Below are positions 14,586 to 22,501 of a stretch of 64,000 bases of DNA, piece by piece. Position 1 is the first letter of the stretch. Each line of letters starts with the position of its first letter. The DNA is from Arthrobacter sp. Marseille-P9274 (GTDB taxonomy: Bacteria > Actinomycetota > Actinomycetes > Actinomycetales > Micrococcaceae). The stretch is taken from NCBI RefSeq assembly GCF_946892675.1, contig NZ_CAMPOV010000001.1, positions 2,578,033-2,642,032 on the forward strand, read 5' to 3'. Made by a program: the position numbers and the translations under genes. The notes below the pieces were generated by a model, which searched no databases, was not told where the DNA came from, and was given only the letters and a program-made list of their open reading frames with translations.

Positions 14586-15673
14586 TACCGCCTCCTTTGG
14601 ACAGCACGTTCGAGCACGCCCTCGAGTTCGGCCACCAGCGCCGCCGGCAGGACGGATTCCGCCAGGGCGGCCCGGGCCCGGGCCGCATAGCACTCGGCCA
14701 GGTCCTCGACGTAGTCCCGCGCGCCGCACTGCTCCAGCAGGCGGCGGGCCCGGGCGGCGTCCTGCCGGCTGGGCGTGCCGCCGAGCAGCTCGGCCAGCTG
14801 CTCCCATTCCGGGCAGAGCCGCGCGTAGGCGATCAGCGGGGTGCATTTGCCCTCGGCCAGGTCACCGGTGCTCGACTTTCCGGTCACGGCCTCGTCCCCG
14901 AACATGCCCAGCAGGTCGTCCACCAGCTGGTAGGCCGTGCCGATGCAGCGCCCCGCGGTCGCCACGGTCCTGAGCGCGTCCGCGGAGGCGCCCGCCATCA
15001 GCGCCCCGGCCCGCAGCGGCGCCTCGAAGGAATAGACCGCGGTCTTCAGCCGCGACATCCGCAGGACCTCCTGCAGGGAGGGCTGCTCGCGCGAGCCGGA
15101 GAACTCCACGTCCAGCAGCTCGCCGCCGGCCGAGGCGAACACCGCCGAGTCCAGTTCGTCCAGCAGCGTGAGCCGCAGGTCGGCGGCGAGGTCGGCGCCG
15201 GCGATGAGCCGATAGGCGCCGGTCAGGGCCAGGTCGCCCGCGATGATGGCGGCGGACTGGCCGCGGTGGGCCGCTTCCTCGAGGCTGGTGCCCTGCCCGG
15301 CGGCCCGGGCACGATAGACCCCGGCCAGGTTCGGGACGCCGCGGCGCTTGAAGTCGTGGTCGATCACGTCGTCGTGGAGGACCAGCGCGGTATGCAGCAG
15401 CTCGAAGGCGGCCGCGACCGGGGCAGCGGCGGCGGGATCCGGCCCGCCGAGCCCGGTGTAGGCAGCCAGGACAAGGGCGGGCCGCACGCGCTTGCCGCCC
15501 TGAGCGGCCGCGTGCAGGGCCCGCCACAGCCCGGCATAGCCGGCCCCCATGCGGGCGGCGCGGTCCTTGCCGTCGCTGAAGAAACGGTCCAGCGTCTCGT
15601 CTACGAGCCCGAGCCCATCAAACTCGATTCCTCCGGCTGCCGGAGGGTACTGTCGGGCGATGGGAATCGTCAT
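14585..15673 (-). CDS. crtE: Geranylgeranyl diphosphate synthase
   Basis: Supplies the C20 precursor for the carotenoid pathway. The 362-residue trans-prenyltransferase shows GGKRVRPALVLA, the first Asp-rich motif LHDDVIDHD (Asp101, Asp102, Asp105) and a second, YQLVDDLLGMFGDE, in the form common in actinobacteria. It is the first gene of the operon, and the other five follow with overlaps or one-base junctions. Upstream on its strand a TACTAT box ends only five bases before the ATG, and no ribosome site is visible, so the mRNA may be leaderless. The operator at 15694-15714 lies just upstream of that box. Confidence 0.93.
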   Translation of the reverse strand: MTIPIARQYPPAAGGIEFDGLGLVDETLDRFFSDGKDRAARMGAGYAGLWRALHAAAQGGKRVRPALVLAAYTGLGGPDPAAAAPVAAAFELLHTALVLHDDVIDHDFKRRGVPNLAGVYRARAAGQGTSLEEAAHRGQSAAIIAGDLALTGAYRLIAGADLAADLRLTLLDELDSAVFASAGGELLDVEFSGSREQPSLQEVLRMSRLKTAVYSFEAPLRAGALMAGASADALRTVATAGRCIGTAYQLVDDLLGMFGDEAVTGKSSTGDLAEGKCTPLIAYARLCPEWEQLAELLGGTPSRQDAARARRLLEQCGARDYVEDLAECYAARARAALAESVLPAALVAELEGVLERAVQRRR

Positions 15674-15675
15674 GG

Positions 15676-15714
15676 TTCATAGTAAACATGATTATTTCTC
15701 GACAATCGAGAGAT
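15676..15714. promoter_or_regulatory. crtE-idi divergent promoter and operator
   Basis: An inverted repeat at 15694-15714 has left half ATTTCTCGA, spacer CAA and right half TCGAGAGAT; eight of nine positions pair. On the idi side a GACAAT at 15701-15706 sits in the same place relative to the operator as GATAAT does at photolyase. On the crtE side a TACTAT box is at about 15678-15683. A regulator bound here would cover the idi -10 and the crtE -35 region. The MarR gene at 16243-16851 is the obvious candidate. Confidence 0.65.
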
Positions 15715-15727
15715 GGGGGAGGATGAC

Positions 15728-16291
15728 GTGGTGCGAAACGACAGCAGCCTGGAGAGCGTAGAAGAAGTGGTCCTGGTCGACGAGGCCGGCCGGCCGGTCG
15801 GGACGGCAGACAAGGCGACCGTGCACGGACCGGCCACTCCCCTGCATCTGGCCTTCTCCTGCCACCTCTTCAACGAGCGCGGCGAATACCTCGCGACCCG
15901 GCGGGCGCTGTCCAAGAAGACCTGGCCGGGTGTGTGGACCAACTCCTTCTGCGGCCACCCCGGGCCCGGCGAAGACACCGCGGACGCCGTGCTGCGCCGC
16001 GCCCCGCAGGAGCTGGGCGTCGAGGTGGCGGAACTGCGGCTCGCGCTTCCAGACTTCCGCTACCGCGCCACCGACGCCGCCGGGACCGTGGAGAACGAAA
16101 TCTGCCCGGTCTACGTGGCCCGCCTGCACGGCGACCCGGCCCCGGACCCGGCGGAAGTCGCCGAGTGGAAGTGGGCATCGCCGTCGTTATTGCTGCACGC
16201 GGTCAACGCCACCCCGTGGGCCTTCAGCCCGTGGCTGGCGCTTCAGCTGCCGCTGCTGGCCGAGGCCTCGCCCGCACTGTTCTCCGACTGA
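15728..16291 (+). CDS. idi: Isopentenyl-diphosphate isomerase, type I
   Basis: Interconverts isopentenyl and dimethylallyl diphosphate, feeding crtE. The Nudix-like fold shows VVLVDEAGRPVGTADKATVHG, HLAFSCHLFNERGEYLATRRAL, the metal and active-site block TWPGVWTNSFCGHPGPGE, and NEICPVYVARLHG. The Cys of NSFCGHP and the Glu of ENEICPV are the catalytic pair in the family. The GTG at 15728 (or 15731) lies five to eight bases after GGGGGAGG; an ATG at 15713 is also in frame but lies in the operator and would need a leaderless transcript. The last 49 bases overlap the MarR gene on the other strand. Confidence 0.92.
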   Translation: MVRNDSSLESVEEVVLVDEAGRPVGTADKATVHGPATPLHLAFSCHLFNERGEYLATRRALSKKTWPGVWTNSFCGHPGPGEDTADAVLRRAPQELGVEVAELRLALPDFRYRATDAAGTVENEICPVYVARLHGDPAPDPAEVAEWKWASPSLLLHAVNATPWAFSPWLALQLPLLAEASPALFSD

Positions 16292-16851
16292 TCCAGTGCG
16301 CGCTCCCGCGCCGTGACCATCGCGTCGCGCAGCTCCTCCATGAAGCCCGAGAGCAGCGCCACCTCTTCGGGCGTGTGCCGGGCGACCACCTTCAGCAGCT
16401 CATCGACCATCGGCGAGAAAATCTCCGAACCGCGCGACCTCGCGCTGTCCGTCACGTCCAAATGGACCCGACGCCGGTCCTCGCCGCTGCGGGTGCGCAC
16501 CATGTGCCCAACCTTGCTCAGCCGGTCCACCAGGGCGGTCGTGGCGGCCGAACTGAGCGACAGCTTCTCCCCCAGCACACCGGGCGTGATCGGCAGGCCG
16601 GCGCGCCGAGCATCGATCACTGCGGTGAGCGCGTTCAGGTCCGTTCGGTGCATGCCGAATTTGTGGCCCTGCGCCTCGATGTAGCGGTCCGTCTCGGTGG
16701 TGAAACTCTGCAGCAGCAGCATCAGCTCGCGGCCACGGTAGTCCACGCCGGGACGGATCTCGCCGGCTTTGAACTCGGCCTGCGGCCCAGCGTGCCGGCC
16801 GACGCCGGGGGCAGCCGCGGAGGTACTGGATGAGCTAGGCATAGTGACCAT
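16243..16851 (-). CDS. MarR family transcriptional regulator, probable carotenoid regulator
   Basis: A 202-residue winged-helix protein. The DNA-binding part runs through LNALTAVIDARRAGLPITPG, LSLSSAATTALVDRLSKVGHMVR and the wing RSGEDRRRVHLDVT, about residues 70-145, with helical dimer segments on each side. The ATG at 16851 follows CGGAGG with good spacing. It converges on idi with a 49-base overlap. In Corynebacterium glutamicum a MarR-type repressor, CrtR, controls the crt operon and responds to geranylgeranyl diphosphate. This protein is the best candidate in the window to bind the shared operators at 6612 and 15694, though that is not shown by the sequence alone. Confidence 0.85.
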   Translation of the reverse strand: MVTMPSSSSTSAAAPGVGRHAGPQAEFKAGEIRPGVDYRGRELMLLLQSFTTETDRYIEAQGHKFGMHRTDLNALTAVIDARRAGLPITPGVLGEKLSLSSAATTALVDRLSKVGHMVRTRSGEDRRRVHLDVTDSARSRGSEIFSPMVDELLKVVARHTPEEVALLSGFMEELRDAMVTARERALDQSENSAGEASASSGS

Positions 16852-16896
16852 GTTAAGCCTCCGTCTGGCCTTACCGCCCGCCGCAAGCCGACGGGC

Positions 16897-17370
16897 CTAG
16901 TCGACGGCGAAGAACTCCAGCCGTACGGAGTCCGGCGTGCGGACCCCGCTTCCGATAAAGAGCCGGGAATTGACCCAGGCGAACGCGCTGTCCATCGCGG
17001 CCGTGATCCGCGGCGCGCAGCGGAAATAGACCAGCGAAGGGTCAACGGTGCCGCCGCTGACCATCCGCGCCAGGTCCTCGGGACGCCCTGCCCGGAGCGC
17101 CTTGTTGTCGACGAAGAGCCGCGTGCCGTCCCCGGTTTCGATCACATATGTGGCCGTGAGGTAGGCCGTGTCTGCCGAGGGATACAGCTGGAAATCGGCG
17201 CCGGCGTCCAGCACCCGGCCCGACCAGCCGTTTCCGGCAACGCTTCCCCCGCGGATCGGAACCACGCGGCGCCGGCCGTCGATGGTCTGGCCGAGGTCCA
17301 GGGCCTCGCCCACCTCCACGGTCACGGACGCGAAGTGGGTCAGGGTCGGCTGGGGCACGGCGCCGGCCAT
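16897..17370 (-). CDS. DUF3237 family protein
   Basis: A 157-residue protein with the DUF3237 pattern: LTHFASVTVEVGEALDLGQTIDGRRRVVPI, GGSVAGNGWSGRVLDAGADFQ, and the end segment FAWVNSRLFIGSGVR with VRLEFFAVD. The fold is a beta barrel of unknown function. An ATG at 17385 is also in frame, but the one at 17370 has the ribosome site GGGAGACCAG, so I use it. It precedes the MarR gene by 45 bases on the same strand. A degenerate TGCTGTC-rich stretch lies upstream at 17386-17440. Confidence 0.8.
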   Translation of the reverse strand: MAGAVPQPTLTHFASVTVEVGEALDLGQTIDGRRRVVPIRGGSVAGNGWSGRVLDAGADFQLYPSADTAYLTATYVIETGDGTRLFVDNKALRAGRPEDLARMVSGGTVDPSLVYFRCAPRITAAMDSAFAWVNSRLFIGSGVRTPDSVRLEFFAVD

Positions 17371-17448
17371 CTGGTCTCCCGTCATTGCGGTGGCTGCTGT
17401 CTTTGCTGTCGCTGTCGCCTCTGCTGTCGATCGTGCCGGCGCCGACGG

Positions 17449-18150
17449 CTACTTGAGCAGGGCAACATCTGAAACCAGTTCGATGTGGGCCTGCATGGCG
17501 CGGGCCGCCACGTCCGCCTCGCCGGCACGAATGGCGTCGGCGATCCGGCGGTGCGACGCCAGGGACTGCTCCGGCCGGCCCGGCTGCCCGAGCGATTCCA
17601 GCCGGGTCTCGAGCACCATCTCGGCGATGAACGTCATCATCTGGGCCAGCACCGGCGAATGGGCCGCCTCCGTGACCGCCCGGTGGAACAGCTCATCGCC
17701 GTGCGCGCCGCGGTCTCCCGCCGAAATTTCCTGTTCCATGGCGGACAGGGCGCCATCGATCGCGTCAAGGTCCGCCGGTGTCCGGCGCGACGCGGCCAGC
17801 TCGGCCAGCTTGACCTCCAGGGCGCTGCGGGCCTCCACGATCTCCGGCAGCCGGTTCCGGTGCTCCTGCAGCTCCTTGACGAGCTTGGCCACGCTGGGCC
17901 GGTAGACCAGCACGGCACCTGTCCCGTGCTGGACGTCGATCACGCCGAGCACTTCGAGGGCCACCAGCGCCTGCGCCAGCGTCGCGCGGGAAACGCCGAG
18001 GCTGTCCGCGAGCTCCCGCTCAGGCGGCAGGTGGTCACCCGGACCGAGCTGGGCGTCCTCGACGTACTCCAGGATCTGCTTCATGAGCTGTTCATAGAGC
18101 CGCTGGCGCGAAACCCGCGCCAGCGGTCGTGCCGCTTTCTTCTCCGCCAC
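17449..18150 (-). CDS. GntR family regulator, FadR subfamily
   Basis: The N-terminal winged helix spans about residues 13-80 (YEQLMKQILEYVEDAQLGPG, then LPPERELADSLGVSRATLAQAL and GVIDVQHGTGAVLV). The C-terminal FCD ligand domain has the all-helical pattern VEARSALEVKLAELAA, ELFHRAVTEAAHSPVL and SHRRIADAIRAGEADVAARAM with its metal-binding His residues. It diverges from the MatC-type carrier operon, the usual arrangement for a regulator of its neighbour; the malonate regulator MatR is also a GntR protein. Candidate operators are described in the intergenic region. Confidence 0.88.
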   Translation of the reverse strand: MAEKKAARPLARVSRQRLYEQLMKQILEYVEDAQLGPGDHLPPERELADSLGVSRATLAQALVALEVLGVIDVQHGTGAVLVYRPSVAKLVKELQEHRNRLPEIVEARSALEVKLAELAASRRTPADLDAIDGALSAMEQEISAGDRGAHGDELFHRAVTEAAHSPVLAQMMTFIAEMVLETRLESLGQPGRPEQSLASHRRIADAIRAGEADVAARAMQAHIELVSDVALLK

Positions 18151-18202
18151 GCTGCAGTTCCTTTCGGGTCAAAGGCCTTCTGACGAACTTTACCCGGCGC
18201 TC

Positions 18203-18256
18203 TTGACAAGAACGGCGAGTCTCCTAGAGGCTAGGCCACTGAGACAGTGATTCACT
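18203..18256 (+). promoter_or_regulatory. Candidate promoter and palindromes before the carrier operon
   Basis: A perfect TTGACA lies at 18203-18208, with only a weak -10 after it. Two palindromes follow: CTAG-N3-CTAG at about 18224-18234 and AGTGATTCACT (five-base arms) at 18246-18256. Both lie between the divergent GntR gene and the carrier gene and could be GntR operators. This is pattern-based only. Confidence 0.35.
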
Positions 18257-18287
18257 TCACAACTATCCTAATCCACGGAGGAGTGCG

Positions 18288-19652
18288 ATGTCCGCGCCAA
18301 TTCTCTCCATCATCGTCCTCGCGGCGATGTTCCTGTTGGCCACGGTGCTGCCCATCAACATGGGTGCCCTGGCCTTCGTCGGGGCTTTCCTGCTGGGAGC
18401 GGTCTTCCTGGGTATGGACCCGGATGCCATCCTGGACAACTTCCCCGGCGGCCTGTTCCTGACGCTGGTCGGCGTGACCTACCTGTTCGCGATCGCGCAG
18501 AACAACGGCACCATCAACCTGCTGATCAGCAAGGCGGTCAAGCTGGTCGACAACCGTGTGGCCCTGATCCCGTGGGTCATGTTCATCATCACCGCCGCAA
18601 TCACCGCCGTTGGCGCACTTGGCCCCGCCGCCGTGGCCATCATGGCACCGATCGCGCTGAGTTTCGCCGCAAAATACAAGATCAATCCGCTGATGATGGG
18701 CATGCTCGTGGTCCACGGCGCCCAGGCCGGCAGCTTCTCCCCCATCGCGGTCTACGGCGTGATCGTCAACGACCTGGTCAGCGGCGCGGGATTCCCGGGC
18801 AGCCCGATGGCCCTGTTCCTGACCAGCCTCGTCTTCAACCTTGCCATCGCCGTCGTCCTCTTCTTTGTCCTCGGCGGGCGCAAGCTGTCCTCCTCCCGGG
18901 TGGGGCAGTTCGTTGAACAGGTCGCCGAAGCCCGCATGGCGGTCAGCGTGGGTTCGCACGCCGCCGACGTGAGCTACAAGGGCTCCGGCTCCGGCACCTA
19001 CGGCCCGCGCGACCCGGCCGGCGAGGGCATGCCTGCCATGAACACTCCGGCCGAGAAGTTCCCGCAGATCATGACCATCCTCGGGCTGATCGCCCTGGCC
19101 GTCGTGGCCCTGGGCTTCAAGGTCGACGTCGGTTTCGTCTCCATCACGATCGCCGTCCTCCTCGCCCTGGTCTCGCCGAAGGCGCAGAAGGGTGCGGTCA
19201 ACAAGATCAGCTGGTCCACGGTGCTGCTGATCTGCGGCATGCTGACCTTCGTCGGCGTCCTGCAGGAGGCAGGCACCATCGAGTACGTGTCCGACGGCGT
19301 GGCGAACCTGGGTGCCCCGCTGCTCGCTGCCCTGCTGATCTGCTACATCGGCGCCGTGGTGTCGGCTTTCGCCTCCTCCACCGCCATCCTGGCCGCCCTC
19401 ATTCCGCTGGCCATCCCGTTCCTGGATTCGGGCGCCATCAGCGCCGTCGGCGTGGTGTGCGCCCTGGCGATCGCCTCCACGATCGTCGACGTCTCGCCGT
19501 TCTCCACCAACGGCGCGCTCGTGCTGGCCAATGCACCCGAGGGCACCGACAAGGACCGGTTCTACAAGCAGATCCTGGCCTACGGCGGCGTCGTCGTGGT
19601 CGCCGGACCGCCGCTGGCGTGGGCCACGCTGGTCCTTCCCGGCCTGCTGTAG
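18288..19652 (+). CDS. SLC13-type permease of the MatC family
   Basis: A 454-residue inner-membrane carrier with about eleven hydrophobic helices. The N-terminal half (PINMGALAFVGAFLLG, LDNFPGGLFLTLVGVTYLFA, VVHGAQAGSFSPIAVYGVIV) matches the MatC N-terminal domain, named for a malonate and dicarboxylate carrier of Rhizobium. A hydrophilic loop of about 50 residues near 205-255 separates the two halves. The ATG at 18288 follows GGAGGAGTGCG. It begins an operon with a CoA-transferase and a fused carboxyltransferase, so the likely substrate is a small dicarboxylate that is then activated to its CoA ester. Confidence 0.85.
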   Translation: MSAPILSIIVLAAMFLLATVLPINMGALAFVGAFLLGAVFLGMDPDAILDNFPGGLFLTLVGVTYLFAIAQNNGTINLLISKAVKLVDNRVALIPWVMFIITAAITAVGALGPAAVAIMAPIALSFAAKYKINPLMMGMLVVHGAQAGSFSPIAVYGVIVNDLVSGAGFPGSPMALFLTSLVFNLAIAVVLFFVLGGRKLSSSRVGQFVEQVAEARMAVSVGSHAADVSYKGSGSGTYGPRDPAGEGMPAMNTPAEKFPQIMTILGLIALAVVALGFKVDVGFVSITIAVLLALVSPKAQKGAVNKISWSTVLLICGMLTFVGVLQEAGTIEYVSDGVANLGAPLLAALLICYIGAVVSAFASSTAILAALIPLAIPFLDSGAISAVGVVCALAIASTIVDVSPFSTNGALVLANAPEGTDKDRFYKQILAYGGVVVVAGPPLAWATLVLPGLL

Positions 19653-19695
19653 CCAGCCCGCACGCTTCCCATTCATCGAACCCGAAGGAGCCGTT

Positions 19696-20934
19696 TTGAG
19701 CACTGAAACGATGCCAGAGACTGAAGCCCCGGCCGTCCCGGCCGCCGCCGGACCGCTGACCGGTTACACCGTCGTCGACCTGAGCCGCGCGCTGGCCGGC
19801 CCGCACGCCGGAATGATGATGGCCGACCTCGGGGCCCGCGTGATCAAGGTCGAAAATCCGGGCCAGGGCGACGACACCCGCGGCTGGGGGCCGCCGTTCG
19901 TCGGCCCCGCGGAGGATCCGATCGCCACGTATTTCCTCTCCTGCAACCGGAACAAGGAATCCATCGCGCTGGACCTGAAGTCGGATGAGGGCAAACGGCT
20001 CCTGTCGGCACTCATCGAGCGCGCCGACGTCGTCCTGGAAAATTTCCGCCCCGGGGTGCTGGACCGGCTGGGATTCAGCACCGAGCGCATGCACGAACTG
20101 AATCCGGGACTGGTGATCCTTTCCATCACCGGCTTCGGCCATGACGGTCCGGAGTCGCAGCGCAGCGGCTACGACCAGATCCTCCAGGGCGAGGCCGGCC
20201 TGATGTCGCTGACCGGTTCGGGTCCCGACGACCCGCAGCGCGTCGGCGTCCCGATCGCCGACCTGCTGTCCGGCATGTACGGGGCGTACGGCGCCCTGGC
20301 CGCGCTGCTTGAGCGCGAGCGCACGGGACGCGGCCAGGTGGTCCGAACCTCGCTCCTGGCAGCATTGGTCGGCGTGCATGCCTTCCAGGGCACCCGGCAC
20401 ACCGTCGCCGGCGAGACCCCGCGGGCCCAGGGCAACCAGCACCCGTCTATCGCCCCGTACGGCCTGTTTAAGTGCGGCGACGGGCACGTCCAGATCAGCG
20501 TGGGCAGCGAGAAGCTCTGGACGGCCTTCGCGCAGGCCTTCGGGATCGACCCGACCCGCGAGGACTTCGCCACCAACGCGCGCCGCGTGGCCCACCGGTC
20601 CGCACTGATCGCAGAGGTCGAGAAGGCGTTCAGCGCCTACGGCGCCGAGGAACTGCTGGCCAAGCTCAACGAGGCAGGTGTTCCCGCCGGCAAGGTCCGC
20701 ACCCTGGATGAGGTCTATGCCTGGGACCAGGTGAGGTCCCAGGGCCTGACTGTCGACGTCGAGCATCCCGTCCTCGGCAAGGTCACCTTGCCCGGGCCGC
20801 CCCTGCGGTTCTTCGCTCCCGACGCGAGCGAAACAACCAAGGCCGCGCACCAGGCGCCGCCGCTGCTGGACGCCGACGGCGAGGCCATCCGCCGCTGGGT
20901 TTCCGGGGCCGAGTCCGAGGGCGAGGCCGCCTGA
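19696..20934 (+). CDS. Family III (CaiB/BaiF) CoA-transferase
   Basis: Moves CoA between carboxylic acids through an aspartyl anhydride. The sequence has TVVDLSRALAGPHAGMMMADLG, the adenine-binding-like VENPGQGDDTRGWGPP, and SGYDQILQGEAGLMS followed by GVPIADLLSGMYGA, where Asp189 is the likely nucleophile. I choose the TTG at 19696 because it lies five bases after AAGGAG; an ATG at 19711 is the alternative. The stop is one base before the next start. Between a dicarboxylate carrier and a carboxyltransferase, it plausibly activates the imported acid to its CoA ester. Confidence 0.88.
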   Translation: MSTETMPETEAPAVPAAAGPLTGYTVVDLSRALAGPHAGMMMADLGARVIKVENPGQGDDTRGWGPPFVGPAEDPIATYFLSCNRNKESIALDLKSDEGKRLLSALIERADVVLENFRPGVLDRLGFSTERMHELNPGLVILSITGFGHDGPESQRSGYDQILQGEAGLMSLTGSGPDDPQRVGVPIADLLSGMYGAYGALAALLERERTGRGQVVRTSLLAALVGVHAFQGTRHTVAGETPRAQGNQHPSIAPYGLFKCGDGHVQISVGSEKLWTAFAQAFGIDPTREDFATNARRVAHRSALIAEVEKAFSAYGAEELLAKLNEAGVPAGKVRTLDEVYAWDQVRSQGLTVDVEHPVLGKVTLPGPPLRFFAPDASETTKAAHQAPPLLDADGEAIRRWVSGAESEGEAA

Positions 20935-20935
20935 C

Positions 20936-22435
20936 ATGCCCACTCTGGACAAGACCCGCCGCCTGGACGCACTGGAACTCATCGGCGCCGTCCTCGATGC
21001 GGACTCGTTCCGCTCATGGGACGTCCCCGCCGCCGCGCGGGAGGTGGATGCCGGCTACCTCGACGATCTGGCCAAGGCCCGCGCCAGGTCCGGCACCGAC
21101 GAGTCCGTCATCACGGGCGAAGGGCTGATCCGCGGCCGCCGCGTCGCCGTCATTGCGTCGGAGTTCAATTTCCTCGCGGGCTCGATCGGCCAGGACGCGG
21201 CCGAACGCATCACCGCCGCCGTCGAGCGGGCAACCGCGCAGGCCCTGCCCCTGCTGGCCGGGCCTGCCTCCGGCGGGACGCGCATGCAGGAAGGCACCCC
21301 GGCGTTCCTGGCGATGGTCAAGATCACCGCCGCCGTGCGCAGGCACCGCCAGGCCGGGCTGCCTTACCTTGTCTACCTGCGCCACCCGACTACCGGCGGC
21401 GTGATGGCATCGTGGGGCTCGCTGGGACATATGAGCGTCGCCGAACCGGGCGCGCTGCTCGGATTCCTCGGCCCGCGCGTCTACTCGGCCCTGCACGGAG
21501 AGCCCTTCCCGCCGGGCGTCCAGGTCGCCGAGAACCTCTTCGACAAGGGACTGGTCGACGCGGTGGTACCGCCCGAGGAGCTGGCGGGCATCCTCGACCG
21601 GGCGTTGCGCATCCTGATGCCGGAGCAGGCCGAAGCCGTCCCGGCCCCCGCCACGGTCGACGTCGAGCCCTCGCCCGTGGATGCCTGGACCTCCATTCAA
21701 CTCTCCCGCAATCCCCGCCGGCCGGACCTGCGCTGGCTGCTCGCGGCGGGAGCCGACGACGCGTTGCCGCTGAACGGCACCGGCCAGGGCGAAAACGACC
21801 CCGGCCTGCTGCTGGCGCTGGCGCGGTTCGGCAGCCAGTCCTGCGTGGTCCTCGGACACGACCGGCCGCGGCATGCCGGCGGACCCGCCATGGGCCCCGG
21901 TTCGCTGCGTGAAGCCAGGCGGGGAATGCGGCTGGCCGAGGAACTCAAGCTGCCCCTCCTGACGGTCATCGACACCCCGGGTGCCGACCTGTCGAAGGAA
22001 GCCGAGGAGGGCGGGCTGGCCAGCGAGATCGCCCGCTCGCTGTTCGACCTGATCGCGCTCGAGTCCCCCAGCGTCTCGGTGCTGCTGGGCCAGGGCGGCG
22101 GCGGCGGGGCCTTGGCCCTCCTCCCGGCGGACCGGACCATCGCGGCGCAGCATGCCTGGCTTTCCCCGCTGCCACCCGAAGGGGCGAGCGCCATCCTGCA
22201 CCGCAGCACGGAGTTCGCGCCCTCAATCGCCGCGGCCCAGGAGGTCAACGTCGCCGGCCTGCGGCGGGTCGGCCTGGTGGACCATATCGTGGACGAGCAC
22301 CCGGACGACAAGCCCCGGGATTTCTGCCGCCGGATGGCCACCGCCATCGAGTACGAGTTGTCCCGCACGGCGGCTGCTCCCACGGACGAGCGGCTCCAGC
22401 GCCGGTGGGAGAAGTTCCGCTACCTCGGCGGCTGA
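20936..22435 (+). CDS. Fused AccD-AccA-type carboxyltransferase
   Basis: A 499-residue protein in which two crotonase-like halves are joined. The N-terminal half resembles the carboxyltransferase beta subunit (VAVIASEFNFLAGSIG, ASGGTRMQEGTPAFLAMVKI). The C-terminal half resembles the alpha subunit (GPGSLREARRGMRLAEEL, LTVIDTPGADLSKEAEEGG, GQGGGGGALALLPADR, PPEGASAILHR). The AccD zinc-finger cysteines are absent. No biotin carboxylase or biotin carrier gene is nearby, so it may decarboxylate a malonyl-type CoA ester without a biotin partner, or work with carboxylase subunits encoded elsewhere. One base separates it from the CoA-transferase. It ends at a strong hairpin. Confidence 0.85.
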   Translation: MPTLDKTRRLDALELIGAVLDADSFRSWDVPAAAREVDAGYLDDLAKARARSGTDESVITGEGLIRGRRVAVIASEFNFLAGSIGQDAAERITAAVERATAQALPLLAGPASGGTRMQEGTPAFLAMVKITAAVRRHRQAGLPYLVYLRHPTTGGVMASWGSLGHMSVAEPGALLGFLGPRVYSALHGEPFPPGVQVAENLFDKGLVDAVVPPEELAGILDRALRILMPEQAEAVPAPATVDVEPSPVDAWTSIQLSRNPRRPDLRWLLAAGADDALPLNGTGQGENDPGLLLALARFGSQSCVVLGHDRPRHAGGPAMGPGSLREARRGMRLAEELKLPLLTVIDTPGADLSKEAEEGGLASEIARSLFDLIALESPSVSVLLGQGGGGGALALLPADRTIAAQHAWLSPLPPEGASAILHRSTEFAPSIAAAQEVNVAGLRRVGLVDHIVDEHPDDKPRDFCRRMATAIEYELSRTAAAPTDERLQRRWEKFRYLGG

Positions 22436-22440
22436 ACCCC

Positions 22441-22479
22441 GGTCCGTCCTCCGGCCGCGCCGCGGTCCGAGGACGGACC
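22441..22479. terminator. Hairpin between convergent genes
   Basis: A perfect 11-base inverted repeat (GGTCCGTCCTC at 22441-22451, GAGGACGGACC at 22469-22479) follows the carboxyltransferase stop and precedes the stop of the convergent acetyltransferase. No U-tract is present, so termination could be weak or factor-assisted, but the position fits a two-way terminator. Confidence 0.6.
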
Positions 22480-22501
22480 CGCCGCGCGCCCGGGGCCCGT
22501 C

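Noticed and set aside
20936-22435. Ordinary acetyl- or propionyl-CoA carboxylase beta subunit
   Set aside because: The protein joins beta-like and alpha-like halves, lacks the zinc finger, and has no biotin carboxylase or carrier partner nearby; a simple label would hide this.
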